Source: Alcanivoracaceae bacterium (GTDB lineage: Bacteria > Pseudomonadota > Gammaproteobacteria > Xanthomonadales > Marinicellaceae). From it: DNA of 64,000 nt. The notes under the pieces were generated by a model. It ran no database searches, was not told the DNA's origin, and worked only from the letters and a program-made list of their open reading frames with translations. The stretch lies in NCBI GenBank assembly GCA_016744455.1, contig JADGEI010000016.1:16028-80027 (forward strand). The letters run 5' to 3'. The position numbers and the translations under genes are program-made. Shown piece by piece: positions 40,262 through 49,093 of this stretch; position 1 is the first letter of the stretch; each line of letters starts with the position of its first letter.

Positions 40262-41890
40262 TTATTCTCCTTCATTCTCAAAACCATCCAAATAAATTAG
40301 TTCAATGAGAGCTTCATTAACCGTAACGGTAATGGTTTCACTATCAGTTAATAATCCTGTTCCATTGTCAGTGACTATAACATCAAAACTGTAATCACCG
40401 GGGCCTTGTGTTTCGGTTGGCGTGAAACTAAATTCACCACCTGTAGTAATACTCGCACCAGTGGGTTCGCCGGATAAACTGAAGGTTAAAGTATCGACAG
40501 GCAAATCAGCATCTGTGGCGGTCGCTGTGAAATTCAAAGTGGTCAATTCCGTAACCGACTGATTACCAATGATTGCAAGAACAGGAGCAGTATTGCCACT
40601 ATTAACTAATACATTAACGATACCATAACTACATGTATTGGTTGCGCCACCATCGTCTACACATGTTTTGTACACAAATAAATCAGGGTCTGAAGAACCA
40701 CTAGTATGTGTGTAGCTGAATGTACCATCAGTATTTAAAGTAACATTTCCATTCAATGGCTCTCTAAATACGCCAGTCGACATATTAACAGGCAATAAAT
40801 CTGGATGTGTATCATTATCGAGTAACGAATCTGATCCTCCATCAACGAGCATTACAGTTCCACCAATGATAACAGTAAGCTGGTCTGTGACCGGTGTTGG
40901 AACTCTCTTACTAGTGAAAAACCAATTAACAGCTTCATTGTATCGAACTGAAGCAGATGTAATCACAGCATTATTACTGGCTAAAAATCCACCACCCGTT
41001 TGGCAAACTGCAAAACTTGTACTGGTATCAAGAGCAACCGATATATCACAGTCAACTGCATCAGAAACACCTCCATATACCAGGTTAACGGAATAATCAT
41101 CTGTAGTATCAGAAATGCGATCAATACCTGTTCTTGCAAAAAGCAGTGTATTTACATCATCACCAACCAGTGCACGTTGATCTTCATCTGATCCTTGGCC
41201 TTGCTGCATGGTTGCCTCAGTTGAAGGCAAACCAAAAAGACTAGAAACTGTACGATCAGCATTTGCTGCAAAATTGTTTCCTGTAGGCAAGTCATTCAAA
41301 TCTCTTGAAAAATTGCTTTGATTCACTGCGCCATTTGGCGTCACAAAGGGGTTGTTTGAGTCTGTCAAAAACCAATGTAAATTAATATCATCACCTCTCA
41401 CGTCATCAGAAGATCCTCGAACACCATCCATACCACTATTTATATCAAAAACCGCATTAGTCCCTTCTGCTGCTTTAGTATAGTTGGTATCACTTCCTGA
41501 AAGCCCTGACTCTCCTGCTGCATTGGGATGTGCCATGCCGATGCAATGCCCCACCTCATGTAACAACGCTGATTCAATATCTATCGCCCCTGAAGGTATA
41601 TCGTTATCTGAGCCCAAAAGCAAATTACCCTCAATAGCCACTAACTGATTATAGCGGTCTATGCTGTTTTGAACGGGAATTTCTAGGTTAGCAGCTGAAG
41701 TTGAACCAACCACAATACAAACTTTATTCGTAACTACGCCACCCAATCCATTATAGTTTTTTGGGTGAGTCACCAAATCAACACCATTTGCCTCTCCAGC
41801 AAATATATAAGCCCCTGCATGTAGGTCTCCACCAATAAGAGGCAATATATAAATAAGTCCTAGTACTGATATTTTGTTAATTAACTTCAT
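40262..41890 (-). CDS. secreted matrixin-like metalloprotease with Ig-like domains
   Basis: 542 residues. Signal peptide followed by a metzincin zinc site, LLHEVGHCIGMAHP (HExGHxxGxxH) at about residues 110-123, in a short catalytic domain. After about residue 330 come cadherin/VCBS-like segments (DGTFSYTHTSGSSDPD) and a putative Ig domain (APVLAIIGNQSVTELTTLNF, then TPTETQGPGDYSFDVIVTD). It ends LIYLDGFENEGE, a variant of the FxNGFE tail seen on the beta-helix protein. Secreted protease for extracellular proteins; substrate unknown. First gene of a pair with the hypothetical exported protein. Confidence 0.85.
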   Translation of the reverse strand: MKLINKISVLGLIYILPLIGGDLHAGAYIFAGEANGVDLVTHPKNYNGLGGVVTNKVCIVVGSTSAANLEIPVQNSIDRYNQLVAIEGNLLLGSDNDIPSGAIDIESALLHEVGHCIGMAHPNAAGESGLSGSDTNYTKAAEGTNAVFDINSGMDGVRGSSDDVRGDDINLHWFLTDSNNPFVTPNGAVNQSNFSRDLNDLPTGNNFAANADRTVSSLFGLPSTEATMQQGQGSDEDQRALVGDDVNTLLFARTGIDRISDTTDDYSVNLVYGGVSDAVDCDISVALDTSTSFAVCQTGGGFLASNNAVITSASVRYNEAVNWFFTSKRVPTPVTDQLTVIIGGTVMLVDGGSDSLLDNDTHPDLLPVNMSTGVFREPLNGNVTLNTDGTFSYTHTSGSSDPDLFVYKTCVDDGGATNTCSYGIVNVLVNSGNTAPVLAIIGNQSVTELTTLNFTATATDADLPVDTLTFSLSGEPTGASITTGGEFSFTPTETQGPGDYSFDVIVTDNGTGLLTDSETITVTVNEALIELIYLDGFENEGE

Positions 41891-42655
41891 TAATATTTAA
41901 ACCCTCTGTATTCATTAGTAATTAAGTAAACCTAACTAACATACTATTCTCATACTAATATATTGTCAATTTCTAACAGCTCCATACGTGCTAAAAACGA
42001 TAGTTAAAATAAGATTTCCAAATTGTACTACCCACGTTTCCGTGAACACTTAGCTTGCTCTCATTGTTTGGTTTTCAATTGCCTCAGGGCTAAATTTCCC
42101 AATTCATGACTGAATGAATCTTTACCTATATCTGCCATCCGCATTCAAATAAAAACTCTTTTTTTTTGTCCATACAACACACCAAAACACGTTGCTGTGT
42201 TTTGGTAAATAGTGCATCACCGATAATTGATTGGTACATAAATTATAACAATTTTCAGACCCGACAAGGGTACTATGATCTTTTATTGGTCTTGTCGAAT
42301 GTTATTATTTTAATTCATACGCATTTTAAATTAAATGGCTGACATGAATCGTTTAAAATTCTAATGAAAAGAAAAGTGGCTTGATATATCTCCAAAATAC
42401 TGGACGAAAAAATATCAAGAAAATATGCACCAGTTATAATACAGTTTAACCATTATTCTATTTACGGCGAAATACGCCGCATGTAATTTAGATGAATTCA
42501 CCCTAATAAACCTATTTAATGATAATGTTATGGTTTCAAATCCGTTTATTCAAAATTAAAACCATTGGGTTTATCAATTAGCTTGAATAATAAGGTGACT
42601 GATATATAAAATAACCTCAACACTTTCTCATAATCATATTTACAAATTATAAAAC
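41891..42655. other. 765-bp intergenic region with inverted repeats, no gene seen
   Basis: The largest gene-free stretch in the left part. A perfect 10-bp inverted repeat ACCAAAACAC / GTGTTTTGGT with a 6-nt loop lies at 42181-42206; it lacks a T-run directly after it on either strand. CGACAAG / CTTGTCG forms a second, longer-looped hairpin at 42262-42297. Short frames only. It could hold a small RNA or a decayed gene, but nothing proves either. Confidence 0.45.
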
Positions 42656-43174
42656 ATGAATAACAAAAAACCAGTCAATCAAAAATTCCGAACAGTACAC
42701 CGTTATGTAGGTAACTTCCTAGCAGGCATAATGGCCGTTTATGCCATTAGTGGTATCGTATTAATTTTTCGTGATACAAATTTTCTGAAAAGCGAACATC
42801 AAATCGAAAAAGTGTTGAAACCAAACATCCGTACGGAAAATTTAGCCAAAGAATTAAAGGTGAGAAGCTTACAAAACCTCAAAGAAAATGCAGATACCAT
42901 TTCATTCAAAAATGGCACATACAACAAAACAACAGGGTTAGCACAAATCTCGGTCATGAAGTTGCCAATGGTATTAGATAAATTAACACATTTACACAAA
43001 GCAAAATCAGGAGACCCGTTGTATTGGTTTAACATCTTCTTTGGCATTTCGCTTCTGATATTGGTAATAACATCATTTTGGATGTTCAGACCCAAAACCA
43101 GGATATTTACTAAAGGACTCTACTTTTCACTCTCGGGCATTGCACTGATCTTAGTTATGATATTTTATGGATAA
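42656..43174 (+). CDS. PepSY-associated membrane protein
   Basis: 172 residues. An N-terminal basic stretch, then membrane helix 1 (FLAGIMAVYAISGIVLIF), an extracytoplasmic loop of about 90 residues with a PepSY-like half and HLHKAKS, and two more helices (IFFGISLLILVITSFWMF and LYFSLSGIALILVMIF). Fits the short PepSY-TM proteins often linked to metal uptake or two-component systems. It is about 400 bp upstream of the response regulator. Confidence 0.72.
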   Translation: MNNKKPVNQKFRTVHRYVGNFLAGIMAVYAISGIVLIFRDTNFLKSEHQIEKVLKPNIRTENLAKELKVRSLQNLKENADTISFKNGTYNKTTGLAQISVMKLPMVLDKLTHLHKAKSGDPLYWFNIFFGISLLILVITSFWMFRPKTRIFTKGLYFSLSGIALILVMIFYG

Positions 43175-43573
43175 GGTTAAAATGTAACCCTCCCACTTTT
43201 AATAATCTCTATTGATGAATCATTAAAAACAGCAAAAGAGTTGTTTAGCCATTTATGTAAGAATGCCGTCTAACTTATTTTTTAAAACACATCGATTTAT
43301 TCAAATATTATACCTGTTGCAATTTCTTTTATTTGATACACCCCCAACTGGATAAGAAAGAGTGGTTCACTTCACACAACCCCTTTTTATAATGGCTTTA
43401 AGAGTCATGTTTGTAGGTTTGTCACAAACTGTCCCAATATTGTTATAGTAACTGCTATTCATTTCGATTAAACTGCTGTTACGTAAGAATCTAAATACAT
43501 TTAAACACCCAAACAATTGACCAAGACGAATGCTTAGATTAATAAAAAACCAAATATCTAAAATAAAATCACC
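43175..43573 (+). promoter_or_regulatory. 399-bp upstream region of two-component operon
   Basis: No ORF seen. At 43421-43445 the sequence GTCACAAACTGTCCCAATAT then TGTTA resembles the element found upstream of the trypsin/beta-lactamase and lipoprotein genes (GTCACAAAAC..CTCAATA.CGTCA), suggesting that the response regulator binds here as well. Confidence 0.45.
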
Positions 43574-44263
43574 ATGAAAAATGAAATTCTTTTAGTTGAA
43601 GATGATATCGAACTGGCGATTTTGGTTAGGGATTATTTAACCAAAAATGGCTTTTCAGTCAATATGATTCATAATGGTACAGATGCAGTTACAGCTATTC
43701 AGCAGACTTTACCGGACTTGGTTGTATTGGATATTATGCTGCCAGATAAAAACGGTAATGAAGTGTGTCGCGAAGTGCGTAGTTTTTATCAAGGAGCGAT
43801 TCTGATGCTAACTGCTTTAGATGATGATATGGATCAGATGTTAGGTTTGGAACTAGGTGCTGATGACTACATCATTAAACCGGTTCAACCACGTTTACTT
43901 TTGACCCGAATTCGAACCATTTTACGCAGAATGGCTCAACACGAACCTTCGAATAACACTATTATTAATGCAGGAGAACTTCATATAGATTCGGCAAACA
44001 GACTCGTTAAAGTGGCTGGCAAAAGCGTTGACTTAACCTCGGCGGAGTTTGAATTATTGTTGTTGTTATCACAAGAAATTGGTCAAGTCGTTGATCGTAA
44101 CTCTATTGTTCAGGAACTCAGGGGGTTTGAGTACGATGGTTTAGATCGTTCAATTGATCGCCGTATATCACGATTAAGAAAAAAACTATCAGCTAATTCA
44201 AAAACTGAATTAATCAAAACCATACGCGGCAAGGGCTATCAACTCTGTGCTGGTGAACAATAA
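43574..44263 (+). CDS. OmpR/PhoB family response regulator (RstA-like)
   Basis: 229 residues. Receiver domain with acidic pocket VEDD, phospho-acceptor Asp53 in VLDIMLPDKNG, Thr in MLTALDD and Lys in YIIKPVQP. C-terminal winged helix (LTSAEFELLLLLSQEIGQVV, then RSIDRRISRLRKKL and TIRGKGYQL). Phosphorylated by the sensor kinase encoded immediately downstream. The similar elements upstream of three transcription units nearby make autoregulation plus local targets likely. Confidence 0.93.
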   Translation: MKNEILLVEDDIELAILVRDYLTKNGFSVNMIHNGTDAVTAIQQTLPDLVVLDIMLPDKNGNEVCREVRSFYQGAILMLTALDDDMDQMLGLELGADDYIIKPVQPRLLLTRIRTILRRMAQHEPSNNTIINAGELHIDSANRLVKVAGKSVDLTSAEFELLLLLSQEIGQVVDRNSIVQELRGFEYDGLDRSIDRRISRLRKKLSANSKTELIKTIRGKGYQLCAGEQ

Positions 44264-44276
44264 TTGTAAACTCATT

Positions 44277-45863
44277 ATGTTAAAAGCCCTTATAAAACTA
44301 TGTCTGCTGGTAATCTTGCCAGTAATCTATTTATTGGTAGCTAATAGCTATAATCCATTACAGATTTATAATTACTGGTTACAGGAAAAAATAACGGAAG
44401 ATGTTTATCAAGGTATTTATCACGAAATTGAAAGGCAATTATTGACCATTGATGAAAATCAATGGAACAGTAAAGTAAATGAAATTGCAGAAAATTTTAA
44501 TACCGAAATTCAGTTCAAGAAAATTGACCAAATTGTCAAAGAGGGTAATCAGCAATCGCGATTAATTTCTGGTGAATATGTGTCCCTAGGAAACGAACAA
44601 GGCTCAGTGGCATTGAGAATTGCAGATACAGACTGGGCAATTGCCATAGCAAATAATACAACCTTTCTTCAAAACACATACATTGAAGCCAGCGGCCCCA
44701 TTTACCTATTTCAAAACGCTTTAGATGAAATCCCCAACTCGCAACTAGAAAAGAGTATAGTTGAACTTGAATCGAGATTTCAGGTACAAATTGAAATACT
44801 TACAGATGCAAAACTAACTGAAATTAATGCAACACAGAAAGTATATCAGTATAAAAATCTGACTTGGACAAAGGATGAAAACGAGGACGAGGTGTTTCTA
44901 ATTAAAACTCAAAATGGCAGAACCTTAATCTTGAGTCTAGAAAGAGACCAATTCATACTAGCATCCGCTATGTTTATCCCATTTTTTTTGATGGTGTTAT
45001 TTGTCTGTGCAGGCCTTTTAATGTGGTTATGGCCCTTGTGGAAGGATCACAAATCACTCACTCAAACAGCAAAAAATTTCGGAACTGGGCACTTAGATGC
45101 CCGTGCACGTGTACGCAAAGGTTCTTTTACGGCCGAATTAAGCACGTCATTTAATCGCATGGCCGAGAATATTAGAAATTTAATTCAATCCAATCAAAGT
45201 TTAACCAATGCAGTTGCTCATGACTTACGAACACCAATGGCTAGACTAAGATTTGCGAATGATATTTTAAAATCAGGCAATTGTGATGCAGAGGAAATAG
45301 CCCGATATCGTCAAACGATTAACTCCAGTATTGAAGCCTTAGAATACCTGGTTACTCAGACACTACACTACTCCAGATACAACCGTTCAACAGACATTAA
45401 TCATTTCAGAAATATTCATTTTGCAGTTGAGGTCTTGGAGGAAGTGGAACACTATCAGTTTGATCATGAAAATATTGTATATGAAACCAATATTGACGAT
45501 GTATTGTTAAAAACACAACAATTTGTTGATGACAGAGCGCTTAAGCGTGCGTTGGTTAATCTTTTGAATAACGCCACAAAACACGCAAAGTCTCGTGTCT
45601 TAGTTAGTTTTACCCAGCAACTTAATGAATTTGCATTAATCGTTGAGGACGATGGAGAAGGGATTGCCCAACAAAATTACGAAAGAGTTTTTCAGCCCTA
45701 TAAACAACTCGCTAATAAACAAAGAGATACAGCAGAAGGTGTGGGGTTGGGATTAGCTATTGTGAAGCAGATTGCAAGTTGGCATAACGGTGAAATACGA
45801 ATCAAACGATCAGATTTAGGTGGTGCATGTTTTACACTCAGTTGGACAGCGGTTAAACCTTAA
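44277..45863 (+). CDS. sensor histidine kinase (RstB-like)
   Basis: About 528 residues from the ATG at 44277; a GTG at 44247 would overlap the regulator gene by 17 nt. Membrane helix 1 at about 5-25 (LCLLVILPVIYLLVANSY), a periplasmic sensor loop of about 200 residues, helix 2 (FFLMVLFVCAGLLMWLWPLW), HAMP (GTGHLDARARVRKGSF), H-box NAVAHDLRTPMARLRF, N-box NLLNNATKHAK, G-boxes DDGEGIA and GVGLGLAIVKQI. All kinase residues look intact. Signal unknown. Confidence 0.92.
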   Translation: MLKALIKLCLLVILPVIYLLVANSYNPLQIYNYWLQEKITEDVYQGIYHEIERQLLTIDENQWNSKVNEIAENFNTEIQFKKIDQIVKEGNQQSRLISGEYVSLGNEQGSVALRIADTDWAIAIANNTTFLQNTYIEASGPIYLFQNALDEIPNSQLEKSIVELESRFQVQIEILTDAKLTEINATQKVYQYKNLTWTKDENEDEVFLIKTQNGRTLILSLERDQFILASAMFIPFFLMVLFVCAGLLMWLWPLWKDHKSLTQTAKNFGTGHLDARARVRKGSFTAELSTSFNRMAENIRNLIQSNQSLTNAVAHDLRTPMARLRFANDILKSGNCDAEEIARYRQTINSSIEALEYLVTQTLHYSRYNRSTDINHFRNIHFAVEVLEEVEHYQFDHENIVYETNIDDVLLKTQQFVDDRALKRALVNLLNNATKHAKSRVLVSFTQQLNEFALIVEDDGEGIAQQNYERVFQPYKQLANKQRDTAEGVGLGLAIVKQIASWHNGEIRIKRSDLGGACFTLSWTAVKP

Positions 45864-45917
45864 CCACATCTAGCAAATCAGATTAAATGTTTAAAATGAT
45901 TGTCAACTTACAAAACC

Positions 45918-45959
45918 TTGACTCAAACGGTCACAAAACTACTCAATAACGTCACTGAA
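45918..45959 (+). promoter_or_regulatory. copy 1 of shared upstream element
   Basis: 42-bp element starting TTGACTCAAACGGTCACAAA; matches 48344-48385 at 38 of 42 positions by my alignment. Similarity continues in weaker form beyond it (TTGTATATTTCTATATG here). It lies about 130 bp upstream of the trypsin/beta-lactamase gene and is a likely activator site or promoter. Confidence 0.6.
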
Positions 45960-46045
45960 TAACAGAGTCTTACTGATTACAATTGGTGTTGTATATTTCT
46001 ATATGCATATATACATACACTACAATTTAACAATTAAAAACTATT

Positions 46046-46073
46046 AGAGAGTTTTGCAAAGCTCTCTTTTTTT
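46046..46073 (+). terminator. terminator-like hairpin directly before an RBS
   Basis: AGAGAG (46046-46051) pairs with CTCTCT (46062-46067) around the inner palindrome TTTGCAAA, followed by seven T (46067-46073). AGGAGA of the next gene begins one base later. It may end the two-component transcript, or act as an attenuator in the leader of the downstream gene. Confidence 0.7.
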
Positions 46074-46089
46074 AGGAGATCTTAAAAAC

Positions 46090-48210
46090 ATGAAAATTAA
46101 ACTAACTTTGTTGTTTTTCATAATAACTTTATCAACAACAACACTTTCAATGGTCGTCCGCCATGATGTGGACCCAGATCTTTACCTGGCAAATGAAAGT
46201 GAATACCCTGCTGTTTTTCCCGTTCGGATAAATGGCAAGAGGAAAGAATGTGTTGCCACATTAATTGGCCCTAAGTGGGCTATTACTGCTGGGCATTGTA
46301 CGGTGTTGGTTGACCTAAGCAATAAAGAACCTTATCAAGTATTAATCAATAAAAAACATTACGATGTTAAGTCAGTTCATATTCATCCTGAATTTGGAGA
46401 AGTGAAAGGTGTACGTGATGAGAATGGAAAGCTCATTGATATTATTATGAATCCAAAAAACATGAGTTATGATGTTGCATTAATTGAGTTAGGCAAGGCA
46501 GTTGATGATGTCAAGCCGATTGATTTGTACACAAAGAAAGATGAAATAAACAAAGAAATATTGATGTTAGGTTGGGGTGATTATGCAAATGGTAAAAATG
46601 GAACGGTAAGAGATGAAGCTATTAATGATGGCCAATTCAGAAAAGCATACAATTTAATTGAGGGTATAGACGACAACTATCTGACTTTTAGTTTTGATTA
46701 TCCAAACTCAGCCAATACACACAAATTAGAAGGTGTAAACGGCCCAGGTGACAGCGGTGGTCCAGCCTTGATAGAAAAAGATAATAAAACGTATATTGCA
46801 GGTGTCAGCTCAAGGGGATATTACCTAAATGAAGACGCTGATTATGTAGCAGAAGGGAAATACGGTTGGGTTGAAAATTATGTTCGTATATGCACAACAA
46901 TAAGTTGGTTAAGGAAAGTAATGAATCAAAATGCTATTAGAACATTAAAAAAATATGCTGGAGACTATATGTTTGAACCAGCAGGTGTCGTAATAAATAT
47001 TTATACAAAAGCAAAAGAAAATGATACTAAACTCTATTTTAGAGCATTTGGTGAAGGAGAAAGTGAGTTAATTGTAACAGGAGAAAAAAACACATTTTCT
47101 TTTAAAACCGAAGAAGAAATTAAAGTAGAATTTAAAAATCTAGAAAATGGTGTTTTTAAGGAATTAAACCTAATACAACCTGACGAAACAATAAACGCAA
47201 TTCGTATGGAAACTGAAGATTTAACCACAATTGATAAAAAACTCATTAAAAGAGGCTTTTCAGGTGTTGTTTTAGTCACTCAAAATGACAAAATTTTATT
47301 TAATAAGGCATATGGAAGAAAAAATAGTAAAGAAAATGGGCTCAATGGCATAAACACGGTTTTCGATATTTGTTCTATTACCAAACAGTTTACTGGTGCA
47401 GGGATATTAAAATTATCAATGCAAAATAAGCTGTCTATAAATGATAAGCTATCAAAATACTTTGACACAGTCCCTAATGATAAAAAGAACATAACCATTC
47501 ATCAATTACTCACTCACTCTTCAGGCTTGACAGCTGGGATTGGAGATGATTATGATACGATTACAGAAGAAGAATTTCTAAAACAAGTATTTAAAAGCAA
47601 ACTGATAAGCACAGCAGGGGAAGAATTTCATTATTCTAATATGGGTTATAGTTTACTCGCTTTAATAATTGAAAAAACCAGCGGAATGGATTATGAAACC
47701 TTTTTAAATATAACTCTTTTTAAACCTTTAAAAATGAAAAATACGGGTTATGTCATCCCAGATTGGAAAACAAACGAAGTAGCTAATGGTTTTTTAGACG
47801 GTGTTGAAGCAAAAAAACCAAATGAAGAAAATTGGAGCAAACAAGGTCCATACCTCAATCTCAAAGGAAATGGAGGTATTTTAACAAGAGCAAGTGACTT
47901 ATTGCTCTGGAGTCAATCGATAATTGACAGCACAGTACTAGATGAAGAATCAACATCTAAATACCTTTATCCACATTTTGAATATAATAACGGTAATGCT
48001 CATTATGGTTATGGATGGTCTATTCAGAACAATAATTCAGAAGCTAAATTAGTACATCATAGTGGCGGGAGTGATTTGTTTTCTTCAGATCTTTGGATTT
48101 ATCCTGAAAAAGGAATTACAGTACTTGTACTTAGTAATACATTCGACCTATATGTATTATCAATTGCAAAAAGAATATCAAATTTTTTACTTGAAAAACA
48201 AACCACTTAA
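46090..48210 (+). CDS. secreted trypsin-like protease / beta-lactamase-family serine hydrolase fusion
   Basis: About 706 residues from the ATG at 46090 (AGGAGA 10 nt upstream). Signal peptide (IKLTLLFFIITLSTTTLS). Residues about 30-280 are a chymotrypsin-fold protease with His in TAGHC, Asp in YDVALIEL and Ser in GPGDSGGPAL. A linker domain of about 100 residues follows. From about 390 a class C/beta-lactamase-like serine hydrolase begins: SITK (SxxK), YSN (YxN) and HHSGGS (third motif). Both catalytic sets look complete. Substrates unknown; the second half may act on peptidoglycan peptides or esters. Upstream element shared with the lipoprotein gene. Confidence 0.85.
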   Translation: MKIKLTLLFFIITLSTTTLSMVVRHDVDPDLYLANESEYPAVFPVRINGKRKECVATLIGPKWAITAGHCTVLVDLSNKEPYQVLINKKHYDVKSVHIHPEFGEVKGVRDENGKLIDIIMNPKNMSYDVALIELGKAVDDVKPIDLYTKKDEINKEILMLGWGDYANGKNGTVRDEAINDGQFRKAYNLIEGIDDNYLTFSFDYPNSANTHKLEGVNGPGDSGGPALIEKDNKTYIAGVSSRGYYLNEDADYVAEGKYGWVENYVRICTTISWLRKVMNQNAIRTLKKYAGDYMFEPAGVVINIYTKAKENDTKLYFRAFGEGESELIVTGEKNTFSFKTEEEIKVEFKNLENGVFKELNLIQPDETINAIRMETEDLTTIDKKLIKRGFSGVVLVTQNDKILFNKAYGRKNSKENGLNGINTVFDICSITKQFTGAGILKLSMQNKLSINDKLSKYFDTVPNDKKNITIHQLLTHSSGLTAGIGDDYDTITEEEFLKQVFKSKLISTAGEEFHYSNMGYSLLALIIEKTSGMDYETFLNITLFKPLKMKNTGYVIPDWKTNEVANGFLDGVEAKKPNEENWSKQGPYLNLKGNGGILTRASDLLLWSQSIIDSTVLDEESTSKYLYPHFEYNNGNAHYGYGWSIQNNNSEAKLVHHSGGSDLFSSDLWIYPEKGITVLVLSNTFDLYVLSIAKRISNFLLEKQTT

Positions 48211-48343
48211 ATCACACAGTTTGCAATCCTTTTAACATAAACCCTCTATAGAAATAAAAAGTTATTGCTGCCTTCATGCTCAATGCCAATTTCAAACAGG
48301 CACACGAGTTTGAGGGCAAGCATTATTATCTCACCATTGCATA

Positions 48344-48385
48344 TTGACTCAAACAGTCACAAAACAGCTCAATATCGTCACTGAA
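48344..48385 (+). promoter_or_regulatory. copy 2 of shared upstream element
   Basis: Begins TTGACTCAAACAGTCACAAA; four mismatches to the copy at 45918-45959 over 42 bp. It lies about 105 bp upstream of the lipoprotein gene, at a distance similar to that of copy 1 from its gene, so a shared regulator is likely. Confidence 0.6.
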
Positions 48386-48488
48386 AAATTGGTTTTATAT
48401 TGTTATTATTGTGCTTGTACATTTCTAAATGTATACATTTAAACAAAGTAGCATAACAGCTAAAAAACATAACTCGGAGATTTAAAAT

Positions 48489-48914
48489 ATGAAAAAAATA
48501 GCATTTGTATCACTAATATGTATTCTGACTTCTGCTTGCACCAGCACGGGAACTATCCTAGGCATGAGTGAGCATGGTTCTGTCAAAATGGATTACACAC
48601 AAGGTGCTTTTGATAATGATGGCAACCTTAACATCGTCATGCCTGATGGAGAATTATTTTTCGGCAAATTTGTACAAGCCTCTTCCTCAGAATTTGGTAG
48701 CAGTTTACTTTTAGGAGATTCATTAAACGATGATGCATGGGTATTAAACGGTTCGGATCGAGTGTCTTCTCAAACACAGGCACAGCTTATCAGTAGCCGA
48801 GGCAACACAATGGAGTGTCAATTCCAACTTTCAAAACCAGACAGCGGTATTAACGGAGGTGGCATTGGAAAGTGCCTAACATCAAATAACCAAAAAATCA
48901 CCGCTACTTTTTAA
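48489..48914 (+). CDS. small lipoprotein, unknown family
   Basis: 141 residues. MKKIAFVSLICILTSAC is a lipoprotein signal with lipobox TSAC. The mature part is Gly/Ser/Asp-rich with probable short strands (MPDGELFFGKFVQ, SSLLLGD, MECQFQLSKPDSG, GGGIGKC), suggesting a small beta-barrel-like or immunoglobulin-like fold, with two Cys that could pair. Good RBS (CGGAGA). Function unknown; its 3' end is duplicated 1.1 kb downstream. Confidence 0.75.
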   Translation: MKKIAFVSLICILTSACTSTGTILGMSEHGSVKMDYTQGAFDNDGNLNIVMPDGELFFGKFVQASSSEFGSSLLLGDSLNDDAWVLNGSDRVSSQTQAQLISSRGNTMECQFQLSKPDSGINGGGIGKCLTSNNQKITATF

Positions 48915-48927
48915 ATTTTCATACCCT

Positions 48928-48965
48928 AGCCAGGCCTATTGAACCCCTTGAAAATAGGTTTGGCT
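48928..48965 (+). terminator. hairpin after lipoprotein gene
   Basis: AGCCAGGCCTATT (48928-48940) and AATAGGTTTGGCT (48953-48965) pair over 13 positions with two G-U pairs. No long T-run follows, so it may be a weak terminator or an mRNA-stabilising stem. A shorter CAAACC / GGTTTG stem follows the duplicated copy near 50070-50098. Confidence 0.55.
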
Positions 48966-49093
48966 CAATTACAAACAACCTTTAAGTTCATTTAAAATAC
49001 AACGCTTTCCCACATGCTCGCCATGCTGTAGATTTTAAGTTTTCTTGCTGGTGTTTTTTTATGCTTTATTCATGGTAAACCCCTTAAAATTTT

